In this document: one piece after another, positions 1 to 10,161 of the stretch
Layout: every line of letters starts with the position of its first letter
Position numbering within the stretch: the stretch's first letter is position 1
Assembly (NCBI GenBank): GCA_002633005.1
Contig: NMRA01000174.1
Span: 222,516 to 265,753, forward strand
Source: Phoronis australis
Taxonomy: Eukaryota > Phoronida > Phoronidae
DNA length: 43,238 nt
Direction: 5' to 3'
Position numbers and translations under genes: made by a program
Notes under the pieces: model-generated
The model's input: only the letters and a program-made list of their open reading frames with translations
What the model was told of the DNA's origin: nothing
The model's database searches: none

Positions 1-879
1 TCAAATCTGACCACAGAGCAATTTTCATAACCCACCTCTCCCTCTGAACATCCAACTGAGAAATGACTCACTCCAGTTTCCTCTAAGCTTTCAACTATAA
101 GGCTGATCCTCCTGAACCCATATTTACCTTCGCAGAAAAGTTTATTTATTCATTATTAGTGGGACTGGGAGCCCTTGACGTGTATTCTTAGAATCGATTC
201 AGTATTTTTTTTAATTCCAAATTCATTACTTTCAGCGGATAATTTTCGAAAATTTTCAATGACAGACTCGACTAATCCATGGCAATTATTACGATAGACA
301 GAGACATGGCACGCAACCAGACCGCTGATAGAGACTACATTATAGTTTCAATTAACAGCTTTTTAATTAGTATTGTCATTCCGTGAGTAGAGCCTTTAAG
401 CAAGTTAAGGCTGAAATAATCACGTCATTTTAAAACAGCTGCAGACCACAAATTACAAGTGCCCATATAACCAACTGTATGATTCCAACACCAAAGGAGT
501 AGAAATAAACTGAAAAATCACACCAGTTTATCGATCAGGATTAATTGATGCAGGAATGGTTCTAGGAAAAACAATGAAGATAAACCAATCTACGTATAGG
601 AGCAAGCGATGACGACAATACTTGATGACCATGACAAAACAATGACAATGAAAGCGCATTAACTCGATTCTGAGAATAATAAAAGTCATTACAGCCACAA
701 TGCTTTCCATTCCACGCAAGCTGTTAATTTGGATGAGGACATTGTAGACATTCAGTTTTCCAGGGTGCTCATTTTTTCAGATATTTCCAGGGTTGTTAGA
801 TCCATTTGAAAATCAGCATTGGTTACACAACTTTCATGAAGATCCACTGCAGACCATGTTAAGTATCAGGGCAGACTCC
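1..879. other. no gene seen
   Basis: AT-rich sequence with stops in all frames. No repeat boundary or RNA gene could be supported. Confidence 0.6.
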
Positions 880-1965
880 ATAACAATTTGCCACCAGGGT
901 GCACCACAGTAGTCAGAGCCATCCAATAATCAACACCAGCCATGCTATCCTCAATAGAAACACAGTAATGCCAAATTTTTTGAAGATCAAGTAAAGAAGT
1001 TGGTAGATATTGTGGCATGTCAATACTTTTGCACTTTCTATTGTACTATTTTATGTTATTTATAATCATAATAAATGAACTTTTACCCCCTGCTTGTGCC
1101 TTGTATTCCTATTAGGGGGAGGGGGGGAGGAGGTTGCTTCGTGGACCCGTCTGGGCACCCTTCATGTCTATCATACCTGAATGAATGTCAGTCACGTGCT
1201 TCTCAATAACAAAACCAAATTTCATGATTATTCAAGTGATATGCCAATAGGGAGGCAAATGCGGATACATAAATAGTAAAAATGGCCACTATGGGGCCCA
1301 AACAACTATATGCGAAATTGGTCAGTCGTTTCCTTCATATTGCAAGTTTCATGAACATCTTACAAGGAACTTGGTGGAAGTTGTAGCCTACGGAAACAAA
1401 ACCTAAATTGCCACTAGGGGCGCCACAGTAGTCAAACTTGGGTCAAAATCAGCATCAGCCATGCTCTCAACAGGAATTTATCACTCAATTTATGAAGGTC
1501 CATTAAGGAACTTGGTGCACAGCAGTGGAGGCAAATAACAATATTCTTGCCAATAAGAGCATGTCCTTCAAACATCACCACCCTTCAAACCATTTGTCTG
1601 ATTCATAGGTGGACACCAAAAAATAAGCACCAAAATACTAAAATTGCCACTAGGGTGTGCACAGCATGGCGAAAAGGTTTGAAAATTGTAAGGTGACATT
1701 CTTTGCCAAGTTTCAGGAAAACCCACAAAAGGACTTGGTAAAAATAAAAGCAACATGCAAAAACTAAAATAGCCACTAGGTGGTACAGTACCGTAGTAAA
1801 AGAATTTGCCTGAAAGTCACACTCATCTGTCGAAATACTCATAGGAAAACACATGGCAATTTTCATTAAAATTCTTGTGGATGTCGGCAGGATAGATGGT
1901 GGATGGACGCAGGACAGAAATGATGGCAATATGCACATCACGTATGTATATGAGGGTGCGTAAAA
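880..1965 (+). repeat. array of about 125-bp repeat units with CTCF-like heads
   Basis: Five recognisable units start at the heads 891, 1286, 1411, 1647 and 1773. Each begins with a variant of TTGCCACTAGGTGGCGC. The units at 891 and 1411 align well over their bodies: CAGTAGTCA, then CATCAGCCATGCT-like, a CAATAGGAAAACA-like segment, AATTTCATGAA-like and AAGGAACTTGGTG-like. Spacings of about 125 bp (1286 to 1411; 1647 to 1773) and multiples suggest an old head-to-tail array. The array ends with TATGTATATGAGGGTG (1943-1958), which is also the end of the copy near 39,269. No ORF is present. Confidence 0.65.
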
Positions 1966-3003
1966 ATGAAGAAATATAGAATAGTAAAACTAGTAAAACT
2001 AAAACAGCGAGCATCAGTACTAAAATATATTAAAATATCCCCACGTTTTGAGCGATGCGCTCTTTGTCAAGGGTGTGCTACAGACTGCTGAGTATATGTA
2101 GATGGATCTAAAATAAAATGGCACAGGAGACCACATAGTGACATACAATAGAAATATAGATTTTTTAGTCCGAAACTGGTGAGATTTTACCGACATCTAC
2201 TTACCTAGTAGTGAACAGCTAGCATGCCATGTTTCAGGTGGAATACGTTAGTTGAATACCCCAACATCAGATTCTGTAACAAAAACATGCAGTAGTCCTC
2301 AGGCAAAAGCACAAGTATATTAACAAAATACAGAGCCATGACCATGGCAACAGGGTCGGATGTTCTTCTCCTGGGCACAGCAAGAATGTTGACTTTTTCG
2401 AACCACTTAATTACAGGTGAGGTTCAACCAAGCAATCAAGGGAGCAACAGAAAGTACTTGAGCCACCCTAGACACTAAACAATCAATTCACTGCACATCC
2501 AGTATGTGATCTCATTAGAAACAAAGAAAGTAATTTACCCAGCTTCATTCTGATACACATGTGGGTGGTTTATGCATTCTACTGGTGGGTGTGCATGCAG
2601 GCTGGCATGTGTAAAACTGCAGGGTGGTATTCATCTCAATCCCCGACAACTTTCACAAGAATTCAGTCCAAAGCAGCCTAATTGTAAGAGCCAAACAAGT
2701 ACGCTGTTTGAGTGATAGCGAGACTGTTGTATATAATATATCAAATATATAGAAAAAAATTATAGTAAAATCATCCCACCATAAGCACTACCGAGAATTT
2801 GCAAAAACAGACCCACCCAAAAGTACACCCATGGACATATTTTTGGTAATTGTGTATGAGTTTGGAATATCTGATGAATCGTTCTAAAATGCATGTGATG
2901 TTTTTATTTTGGCAAGATATATTTTTAGATTGTGATTTCACTCAAATGATTATCATTAAATGAGATATTGTTCAATTCAGTTGGTAACTAACTTTATACC
3001 ACA
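1966..3003. other. no gene seen
   Basis: Non-coding. Near 2,041 there is a CACGTTTTGAGCGATGCGCT word of a kind seen in dispersed invertebrate repeats, but no element could be delimited. Confidence 0.5.
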
Positions 3004-3048
3004 ATATTAGCGTCAAATGGCAGATAATACCGTGTAATAACCCATAAA

Positions 3049-3070
3049 GTTATCTCACTAGTGAGATAAC
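3049..3070. repeat. 22-bp perfect palindrome
   Basis: GTTATCTCACT followed directly by its reverse complement AGTGAGATAAC, within composite repeat copy A. The corresponding part of copy B is not palindromic. Confidence 0.8.
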
Positions 3071-3074
3071 GATT

Positions 3075-3156
3075 TGGCGGGAAACCGAGGACGGAGTCGA
3101 ACCCGGGACCTTGGTATTGCTGATCGCCGACCTTAACCACTACACCACGCAGCGAC
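3075..3156 (-). repeat. tRNA-derived SINE head with pol III A and B boxes
   Basis: On the minus strand an A box, TGGTGTAGTGGTTAAGG (3147-3131), and a perfect B box, GGTTCGACTCC (3103-3093), are spaced as in tRNA genes. The acceptor and anticodon stems do not fold convincingly, so I call this a tRNA-derived SINE head rather than a tRNA gene. A full CRE-type palindrome TGACGTCA (3157-3164) sits 9 nt upstream of the A box. Transcription would run towards lower coordinates. Confidence 0.65.
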
Positions 3157-3723
3157 TGACGTCATCAAGAGTGAAAATAGAATACTTAAATGAGCACGCG
3201 CAATAATCGCACGTTCAACAAACCGCATTGTACTGTACTTATACGCTGCGAAAAATAAGACACATAATTTCCATAAAAATGATATCTTAATTCAATGAAA
3301 TATTTCTCTCATGTCCTCTTACTTGTAAATCACCGATCTCCAGTTTGAATGCGGGTATCGTGTCGTCAGGATCATTGACTTGAGAATTATATTCAGTTAC
3401 CAGTGGTAACCTACTTTAGCAGACGATAATTTCCCGGTCGAAGCTTAGAGTGTAAAAAACGTGTTTTAAGCTATAATAGTTGGTAAACCTTAATTCATAA
3501 ATTCAGTTTATTTCTATTATATTTAAGTTTTCAATTGGTTTTGAGTAAAAGCATTATTTGACAAAAATAGCCCGGCTTTTCTTAAAAGGTCACGACCTCC
3601 GACCCCGGGCCTCTGACATAGAAAGTAGTTACAAAGCCGTGGAGAGTCAGAAAAGGTAAATCGATTCATTGCAATGTTTCTCGTTTAGTATGTGGTATAA
3701 ATAGATTATTACATGTTCTCAGC

Positions 3724-3842
3724 CGTTATCCCCCTTATCTAGAGCCCTCGTGGATTTTGGAGAATTATCACCCTCGGGGCTAAGGCCCCTCGGGCGATAA
3801 TTCTCCAAAATCCACTCGGGCTCTAGATAACGGGGGATAACG
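3724..3842. repeat. 119-bp near-perfect inverted repeat (foldback module)
   Basis: The left arm (3724-3780, starting CGTTATCCCCC) and right arm (3785-3842, ending GGGGGATAACG) are reverse complements apart from a few mismatches and one extra base, around a 4-nt TAAG loop. Weaker complementarity continues outward (ATTATTACATG at 3707-3717 against CATGTAATAAC at 3850-3860), so the full foldback spans about 3,699-3,870. The arms contain GTGGATTTTGGAGAATTATC. Confidence 0.85.
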
Positions 3843-3870
3843 ACTTCGCCATGTAATAACCTATATGTAT

Positions 3871-6558
3871 TAGCACAGTATGGTTCTCACAAGATGAACT
3901 GCGTACTACATCATGCTGAAACTGTTTAAAAAAAAGTTTCAGCATTTTGTAAAACAGTGAATAAAGCGTAGTATCTGAAAGTTTTATTTGAATCCAATCA
4001 ATTATTTGTGAAATATGATTATCCGAACTTAGCCAAATTTGGAATTTTTTTGGGAGTAGGGTCCTCATAAACTTAAGTTGCACTGGCTGAAGTAGAGCTG
4101 TCTAGGTATGCCAATAACTGAGGTTGAATTTCTCAAAACTTATGATACACTGCTTTAATGAAAATAATATGATTATGTAATACAGCAGATCAAAGGTGAC
4201 ATATTTGCAACTACAATACAGGTCATATAAATTGGTGGCGCAGGTGCAACTCAATGCCTTTATTGCGTGCAATTCCACACCTTCAGGTTCCTGTATATAT
4301 GAGGCGTGCATGTCGGAAGTTCAAAGTGTACATCCACTAATGAATAATGACCCAATTTTGATGACCACGTGCACTTGAGAGTATAGTACACACTCGCCAA
4401 GTCAGAGGTATTATCTTGTTCTTTTTTAATTTAATTAAGCTCGCTCTCTATAGCACTTTCATTTTTTGGTGATCTTTTTCATAATATTAGGTTGATAACG
4501 ACAAAAAAGAAAGTACACCCATAGAAAACCAACGATACCAACTGAATAGCATGACCATATTACAAATGATCAAGATAAAATCTCAAAAAAAATCCCTTAC
4601 AGTTTTTGTAATTATGATTTCGTTATTGTTTTATGCAACTCTTGATTTTTTCAAAAAATACAAATTTTAGTCCTGTTTTTAATAGACCCTCATGCAAATG
4701 CCGAAAATTTCAAAAACAGCATCTAACAGCGTTCAGAGAACATTGCAAAAAGCATGCTATCTGTAATGTATGAATCTTATGAGCCATTTCTGAGGTATGA
4801 TGTTCTGAAGTTTGCTAAATTTGGACATTTTTCGAGGGTCCAACACAACCTGGTAGTTTTTCTTCTACCATGTATAACTTGGAGAAATAATCATACTTCT
4901 CAATTTAAGTGATGGCCTTTATAATGCAGGATATTACTGTTCCGATTCTCTGAGTATTTCCGGCTCAAATGTAACTGATCCATCTTGTCATTTTATACAT
5001 TGTTATGATTTTATATTGTAGTATAATATGAATATTTAATGCAATGGTAATACAATTGAGTAATATGCTTTGGAATAAATCAATGAATGCAGCCTAATCC
5101 AGTCCAAAACCATGCCACAATTTACCGCACGCGTTCACGTTAACAATCACGGCATTTAAAATTAAAGGCTGGGCGTGCAACAAAACAATCAAGGACGCTT
5201 AAAAGTGATATTTCCGAAAATTTGGATGTAGATGTTTAAGCGGGCATGGGTTTTAAGTTTGAACCAAAACCAGCTCAGTTCCTGAAACATGATGTACAGA
5301 ATCTATGTCAAGTTTGATATCCTGTTCACACCAAAGTGGAGATAACTTTTAAAACCCAATTTAAAAGCTATAACTCTCCGTCTTAACTGAAGCGCAGTTA
5401 TAATCCACCATGAGGGTGGTTTAGCGAGAGTTTATCATCCTAGTGAACACAGCAGTTGCGAAAGTTATCACTTCATCGGTGGCGCTGCTGTCACATCTTG
5501 TTGGAGACGCACATCCTGGTACTAACTGGAGTGAATAGGAAAGCGAAAAGCGATAGCACAAATGACTAGCAACTGGAGACTAAAACTAGGAACTAGGGTA
5601 ACAACAGTTTTAACTATGGCCATGAACACTAACAATTACATAACAGTGACAACTATAGAAAGAGTTAAAACTAAGTTTAGTTGGTTGAACACAGATTATG
5701 CTATGTTGATTGCACAGCATAACTGACATAACACAATGTCAGTGATAAACAGTTTGACAAAACTGTCTTGAAAATAATAAAACCTGTAAGAAAGCCCAGG
5801 ACAGGATGTGAAGACAGTCACTCAAACAATTTCCGGACGATAATTGACAGGATGAGTTTTCTTGACAGTTCCACATGGTTTTTGAGTGCTTAGTTTCCTT
5901 TTCGGCCACTAAAATCAATAGCCAGCAAATATCAAACAGAATGAAGTTATACAGTTGCACTAACAAGAGACTTAAAACTACTTTCAAGATAAATTGTGCT
6001 TACTTTGGACGCAAAAATGTTTCTCAATACATGTATGCCGTGTGCGCATCGGAACAAATCTATGGAGATCTACCTGTAAATGAGCCACCAGTAATTTGAG
6101 AACAATCAAACTATGTCACAACATATACCTTTTCGTCCAGAGGGCAAACAAAAAACAGCCATTGGTTTGAATGGTGGTTAGCTAGGGACCATTAATTAAC
6201 AGATCAGCCATTTTTACCATGGTGAAGGTCAACACATAAACCCTGGAGAATGTAATCTTTGATTTAACTTCATGACACCTAACAGTAAAGATTTAAATGT
6301 TCTTTTCCTTGAGTATTAGAATCAGTTAAGTGCCATCCACTTCAACAAGATGTAGCTGTGTAAAACATATTTAGAAAAAAATCTGTAAACAAAATTTTGT
6401 TCTTTATGTGGCAGTAATTGAACAAATCAAAACTTTTGAAATCAAACAGAATATTACGAATCTTTCAAAAATCTTTAAAAATTTCAATATTACTGTAAGA
6501 AATTAAAGAGAAACACACTTCTATGTCAATTTTGATTTCAATTGAATTTACTTTTATC
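3871..6558. other. no gene seen
   Basis: AT-rich, non-coding. Short ORFs of 60-86 codons on both strands overlap one another and show no recognisable domain. Confidence 0.55.
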
Positions 6559-7062
6559 AAAGGCCCTTTCATACTAACTTAACTCTGGTATAAGCGAAGC
6601 ATCAATGTAAACTGAGAAGTTAATTGAATCGTTCATACCTGCTTTATTAGTTAACGGCATCGAAGTAAACGGTAGGTGACGCTGTCGTTATCAAAGTAAT
6701 CGCAATGTAGCGCTGATGCATCTTTTACGCGCTAATATTTTTTTAATGTGACAATTTGAGAACATTAACGTTTAATAATTGACATAAAACTCAATTGGTA
6801 ATTACTTGAGCAATCTATTAGCAAATATTAGCCACGACACTGCCCTTTAATTGTTGACGACAGCAGTGGCCCCTGGCAATAAGTTCGATGAGACTGGAGT
6901 TCATACCGCACCGCTGTGTCGACGCTCCGTTGTAAATCCATCTGTTTAGTGCGAAGTTAACTGACGCTGTTAACTTCGATCCAGGACCGAAAGTTAACCG
7001 TTCATGCTGACTGCAACTCCCGAAAACATTGATGTGTCAACTTTAGTATGAAAGGGGCTTTA
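6559..7062. mobile_element. MITE-like element with CTTTCATACTAA terminal inverted repeats
   Basis: The left end AAAGGCCCTTTCATACTAA matches the reverse complement of the right end (TTAGTATGAAAGGGGCTTTA) with only a couple of differences. The interior is non-coding and contains a 27-bp hairpin CGAAGTTAAC-TGACGCT-GTTAACTTCG (6952-6978) and repeated GTTCATAC-like words. A target-site duplication could not be defined with confidence, so superfamily is left open. Confidence 0.6.
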
Positions 7063-8066
7063 GAAAGAGAAGTAATGAGAAAATACAAATATTGATAAGA
7101 GAAACAAACTGTGTGAAAATAACGTAAAGAAATCATAGACTACAACAACTAAAAAACATTTGCCAAAATAAGCACATCCACTTTTCAAATCTGACCTTGT
7201 CACTTACACCAAGTGTTTTTGTGACATCTACACATCCTAGACAATGTAAATAATGCTTTTGATGAGAACTGTGTTGTTTTTCTTCAGTGCAGATGTGTGC
7301 AAAAAGGGGGAGGGGCTACATCAACTGCTCTGCCCACGACCTGATTAATTAATTACCCAAGTTACGTGCCCTGGGCGTTAACTAGAGGGCCAGGGTCTAA
7401 TCTTAGAACTCGAAGTCACACTCGAAATTACTTTTGGCATTTTCCATTCTACTTCCGGGAGAACTTAAGATAAGTGTCTATTAGTCTATGCTCTGGTACA
7501 TTATGGTTTATGCATATGAGTTTCTAGACTAAGTTTGTACTTGATGGCTACTAGATTGAGTTACAAATTTGAGATTTCAAATAAAAACTTAAAATTTCGA
7601 GTTCAGACTTCAAATTTGAGTCCAAATGCTGGGGTCATCAAGAGCATACTAGAATTTCAGTTATCCACGTACGTCATTATGTATGGTACTTGAGAACAGA
7701 ATAATAGACAATTGTCTTGGGCTCACACAAAAGTAGAACTGAAGATGTCAAAACTGATTTTGAGCGCAATTTCACGCAAACATATTAGACCCCAGACCCT
7801 GGACGAGAATGGCAACATTTTTTCCTTCATATCAGAGACACTTCACCGTACTGTCAGTGCAGTGTAGCCATCAAAACAATCACTCCAAATTGAAGAGTAG
7901 CTATTTTTAGTAAAGTTCCTGACGTCAAATGGACGGGGCATCTTTGCAACACAATAACAGGAGTTGGTTAAATGTTAATGCGATGCACACTTCTTCGTAT
8001 ACTAAAATAAGATGAAATTAAGCTCCTCGTGGGAACTAGGAACACCAAAAGGTGGATGTGATTTGA
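7063..8066. other. no gene seen; weak inverted ends at 7390 and 7802
   Basis: CAGGGTCTAAT at 7391 and ATTAGACCCCAGACCCTG ending at 7801 are partly inverted, hinting at an old hAT-like MITE, but the flanking 8-mers do not match as a target duplication. Confidence 0.3.
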
Positions 8067-8273
8067 ATTATTGTCACTCGTTCATTAACTTATTATTGTC
8101 ACTCGTTCATTAGCTTATTATTGTCACTCGTTCATTAACTTATTATTGTCACTCGTTCATTAGCTTATTATTGTCACTCGTTCATTAGCTTATTATTGTC
8201 ACTCGTTCATTAGCTTATTATTGTCACTCGTTCATTAGCTTATTATTGTCACTCGTTCATTAGCTTATTATTG
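8067..8273. repeat. 25-bp tandem satellite, about 8.3 copies, cut by an N
   Basis: The unit is ATTATTGTCACTCGTTCATT followed by A-R-C-T-T, with units starting at 8067 and every 25 bases to 8267. Units differ only at one A/G position. The array ends mid-unit at the N at 8274, after which unrelated sequence begins, so the true copy number is probably larger. Confidence 0.95.
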
Positions 8274-8274
8274 N
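8274..8274. other. ambiguous base N (assembly join)
   Basis: A single N between the 25-bp satellite and a run of A. It probably stands for a gap of unknown size. Confidence 0.8.
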
Positions 8275-8424
8275 AAAAAAACTATTAAGAATGGTCTTCA
8301 AAATGATCCAAACCCTTATGATTTTCGCAAAAAAACCTTGTTGCATGAAGAAGATGAAATCGGTATTTTAGAAAACTTGAACTGACAGTGTTTTTGACAT
8401 CGGATTTTGAACAATAAAACAAAA

Positions 8425-10160
8425 TTTGATCATGTTATTAATAGTGTTGTTTTACCATCAATGTACCTCTCGTTTTTGCTAAAAAGACCCTGCCAGGAAA
8501 TCCAAATACCAGTAATGGGAGATTGGTAAAAAGTAAAGAAAAATTATACAGGCTTTCTACTTTCAGAAAATATGTTTTACTGAGTTAAAATCTATGGTTC
8601 TGTAGAGGTTAAGTTAAATACACAAGGTGCTGCATAACCCTAAAAATCCTTATAAGTTATGGTACACCACTGTAACAAACAGCAAAATGAACATGGCCAA
8701 CAACTGTGTTACCAGCAGGAACTTAAGGATGCATTGCAAAGGTAGAACATCAACAAACCATGGAAAGGCAATTCAAACTACAGATCAAAACTACTGGTTT
8801 CATGAAAATACATGAACTATTATTTTTAACAAGAACAACATGGAGTGTTGAAATGTGCCCACGAATGCACCGCAAATAGTGTGCTACTAGGGATGCTTAT
8901 TTGTATTATAAAAGTGGCTACTAGATGGCGCAAAATAAGTTGAATCCACCCGAAACGAAAACATATCGTTTCTAAATTAAAACGGACTAGAAACAGTAAA
9001 AATGGCCACTGGATGGCGCAAAATACGTCAAATTCATCCCACAAGGAAAACATGTCATCGTTTCCTTAATAGAAAGCTATTTCCAAAGTTTCATAAAAAT
9101 CTATCAAGCAACTTCAGAGAAACAGGGGAATGGAAAAAAATGAAATTTCCACAAGGGTGCACAGCGTATGTCGGATCAGTCTGAAAGTCATCGACGTCCA
9201 TTGTCAACTTCCTATAAATACACTTATTAAATTTAATTAAGATTCTGCAGTAGGTTTAGGAGATAAGACTATGGGTGCAAAAAACAAAAGTGTCACTAGG
9301 AGGCGCCACAGTAGTCGAAGTCGGAAAATCATATAAATATGTGGGCGCATACAAACTCACCTCTCAGCTTTTTCCCAAGTTATATCTATTAAAAATAATT
9401 GAAAGTCCCCAAACAGCAATTCTTTGTAAACCAGGAATTGAACAGGCCCAAACACAATATTCAAAAATACTTTTTTTTCGTACCTGTGCTACCGTACTTG
9501 ACAGAGGAAAAAATACAACATACACAGAGGATCCACAATTACTATACCTTAGTTAAAGAATCCAGTAACTTCTTAAAAAATCAAAACACATCTAATACAG
9601 AATGCCACTGATGCACTTTCACTCAAGGACAGACCTTTCCTGAATTGCCCTCCACAGTAACCACCAGATCAAGTAAGGATCTAAGAAAGAAAATAACAAG
9701 CAGATCCTGCAGAAGGATACAGTACAAGTGTGGGGTAATGATTCATGGAAACTGCCAGCAAAGACAGCTTGCTGCTCATTCACTACTGTTGTTGACACAA
9801 CTGTTTTGGATCAACTAGACAATCCAGTCAATAAATTTCAGCCTCACTTAGAAGGTAGCTATTTTCTTCCCTCAAATAAGACAAGAGCTCTCTTGCCAGA
9901 AGATGTCACAATTACTTGGCAGGATGCCAGTTTCATCCCTGAGTGCAGTGACGCCAATGTATTAAATTAATTCGACTGACACCTTGAGGGGTAGGGTCAT
10001 TGTCTGAAATGACATTCATTCACCAGGCAAAACATTGGTTCTGAGTAGACTTATCTTGATATCTAATAAATTAGAGGGAAGAAAAGTCAAATGTCATGCG
10101 TTAATGAAAAACTAAACCTGGATTAGAGTGAAACGCTGCACAATTACACCAGATTACCAG
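8425..10160 (+). repeat. 1.74-kb direct duplication, copy 1
   Basis: Starts TTTGATCATGTTATTAAT and ends CACCAGATTACCAG just before the N at 10161. It is nearly identical to 10162-11908, with scattered SNPs and small indels (for example an 11-bp ATCAGTGGCAC-type insertion in copy 2 near 11,349). It has no supported gene; short ORFs are present in both copies but lack codon-level constraint or recognisable domains. Confidence 0.95.
8910..9315 (+). repeat. CTCF-like repeat units within duplication copy 1
   Basis: Four heads at 8918, 9006, 9149 and 9293 (CTACTAGATGGCGC, CCACTGGATGGCGC, CCACAAGGGTGCAC, TCACTAGGAGGCGC). Bodies such as TCAGTCTGAAAGTCATCGAC and AAGTTTCATAAAAATCTATC match those in the 880-1,965 array and the unit near 39,139. 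The allelic copies are at 10663, 10751, 10894 and 11037, where 10663 is an exact match to the CTCF consensus. Confidence 0.65.
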
Positions 10161-10161
10161 N
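10161..10161. other. ambiguous base N (assembly join)
   Basis: A single N exactly at the boundary between the two copies of the 1.74-kb duplication. Confidence 0.85.

Larger units (their letters stand above)
3004..3870. mobile_element. composite repeat copy A (tRNA-like SINE plus long palindrome)
   Basis: This stretch and about 33,389-34,019 share, in the same order and orientation, a tRNA-like segment, a TGACGTCA site, the block around AAAGGTCACGACCTCC and CATAGAAAGTAGT, and a terminal foldback module ending near ATGTAATAACCTATATGTA. Copy A has an extra AT-rich block of roughly 350-380 bp (about 3,215-3,575) that copy B lacks; whether that is an insertion here or a deletion there is not decidable from two copies. 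No protein is encoded, so it is non-autonomous. Confidence 0.65.

Noticed and set aside
1114-1132. G-quadruplex
   Set aside because: G runs are present (GGGGG, GGGGGGG) but only three runs of three can be made without the final GG pairs; weak.
3075-3156. A functional tRNA gene
   Set aside because: A and B boxes are good, but acceptor and anticodon stems do not pair well, and a diverged copy sits in a repeat at 33,464-33,540.
7390-7802. hAT-like MITE with CAGGGTCT ends
   Set aside because: End similarity is short and contains a gap, and the flanking 8-mers differ, so no target duplication.
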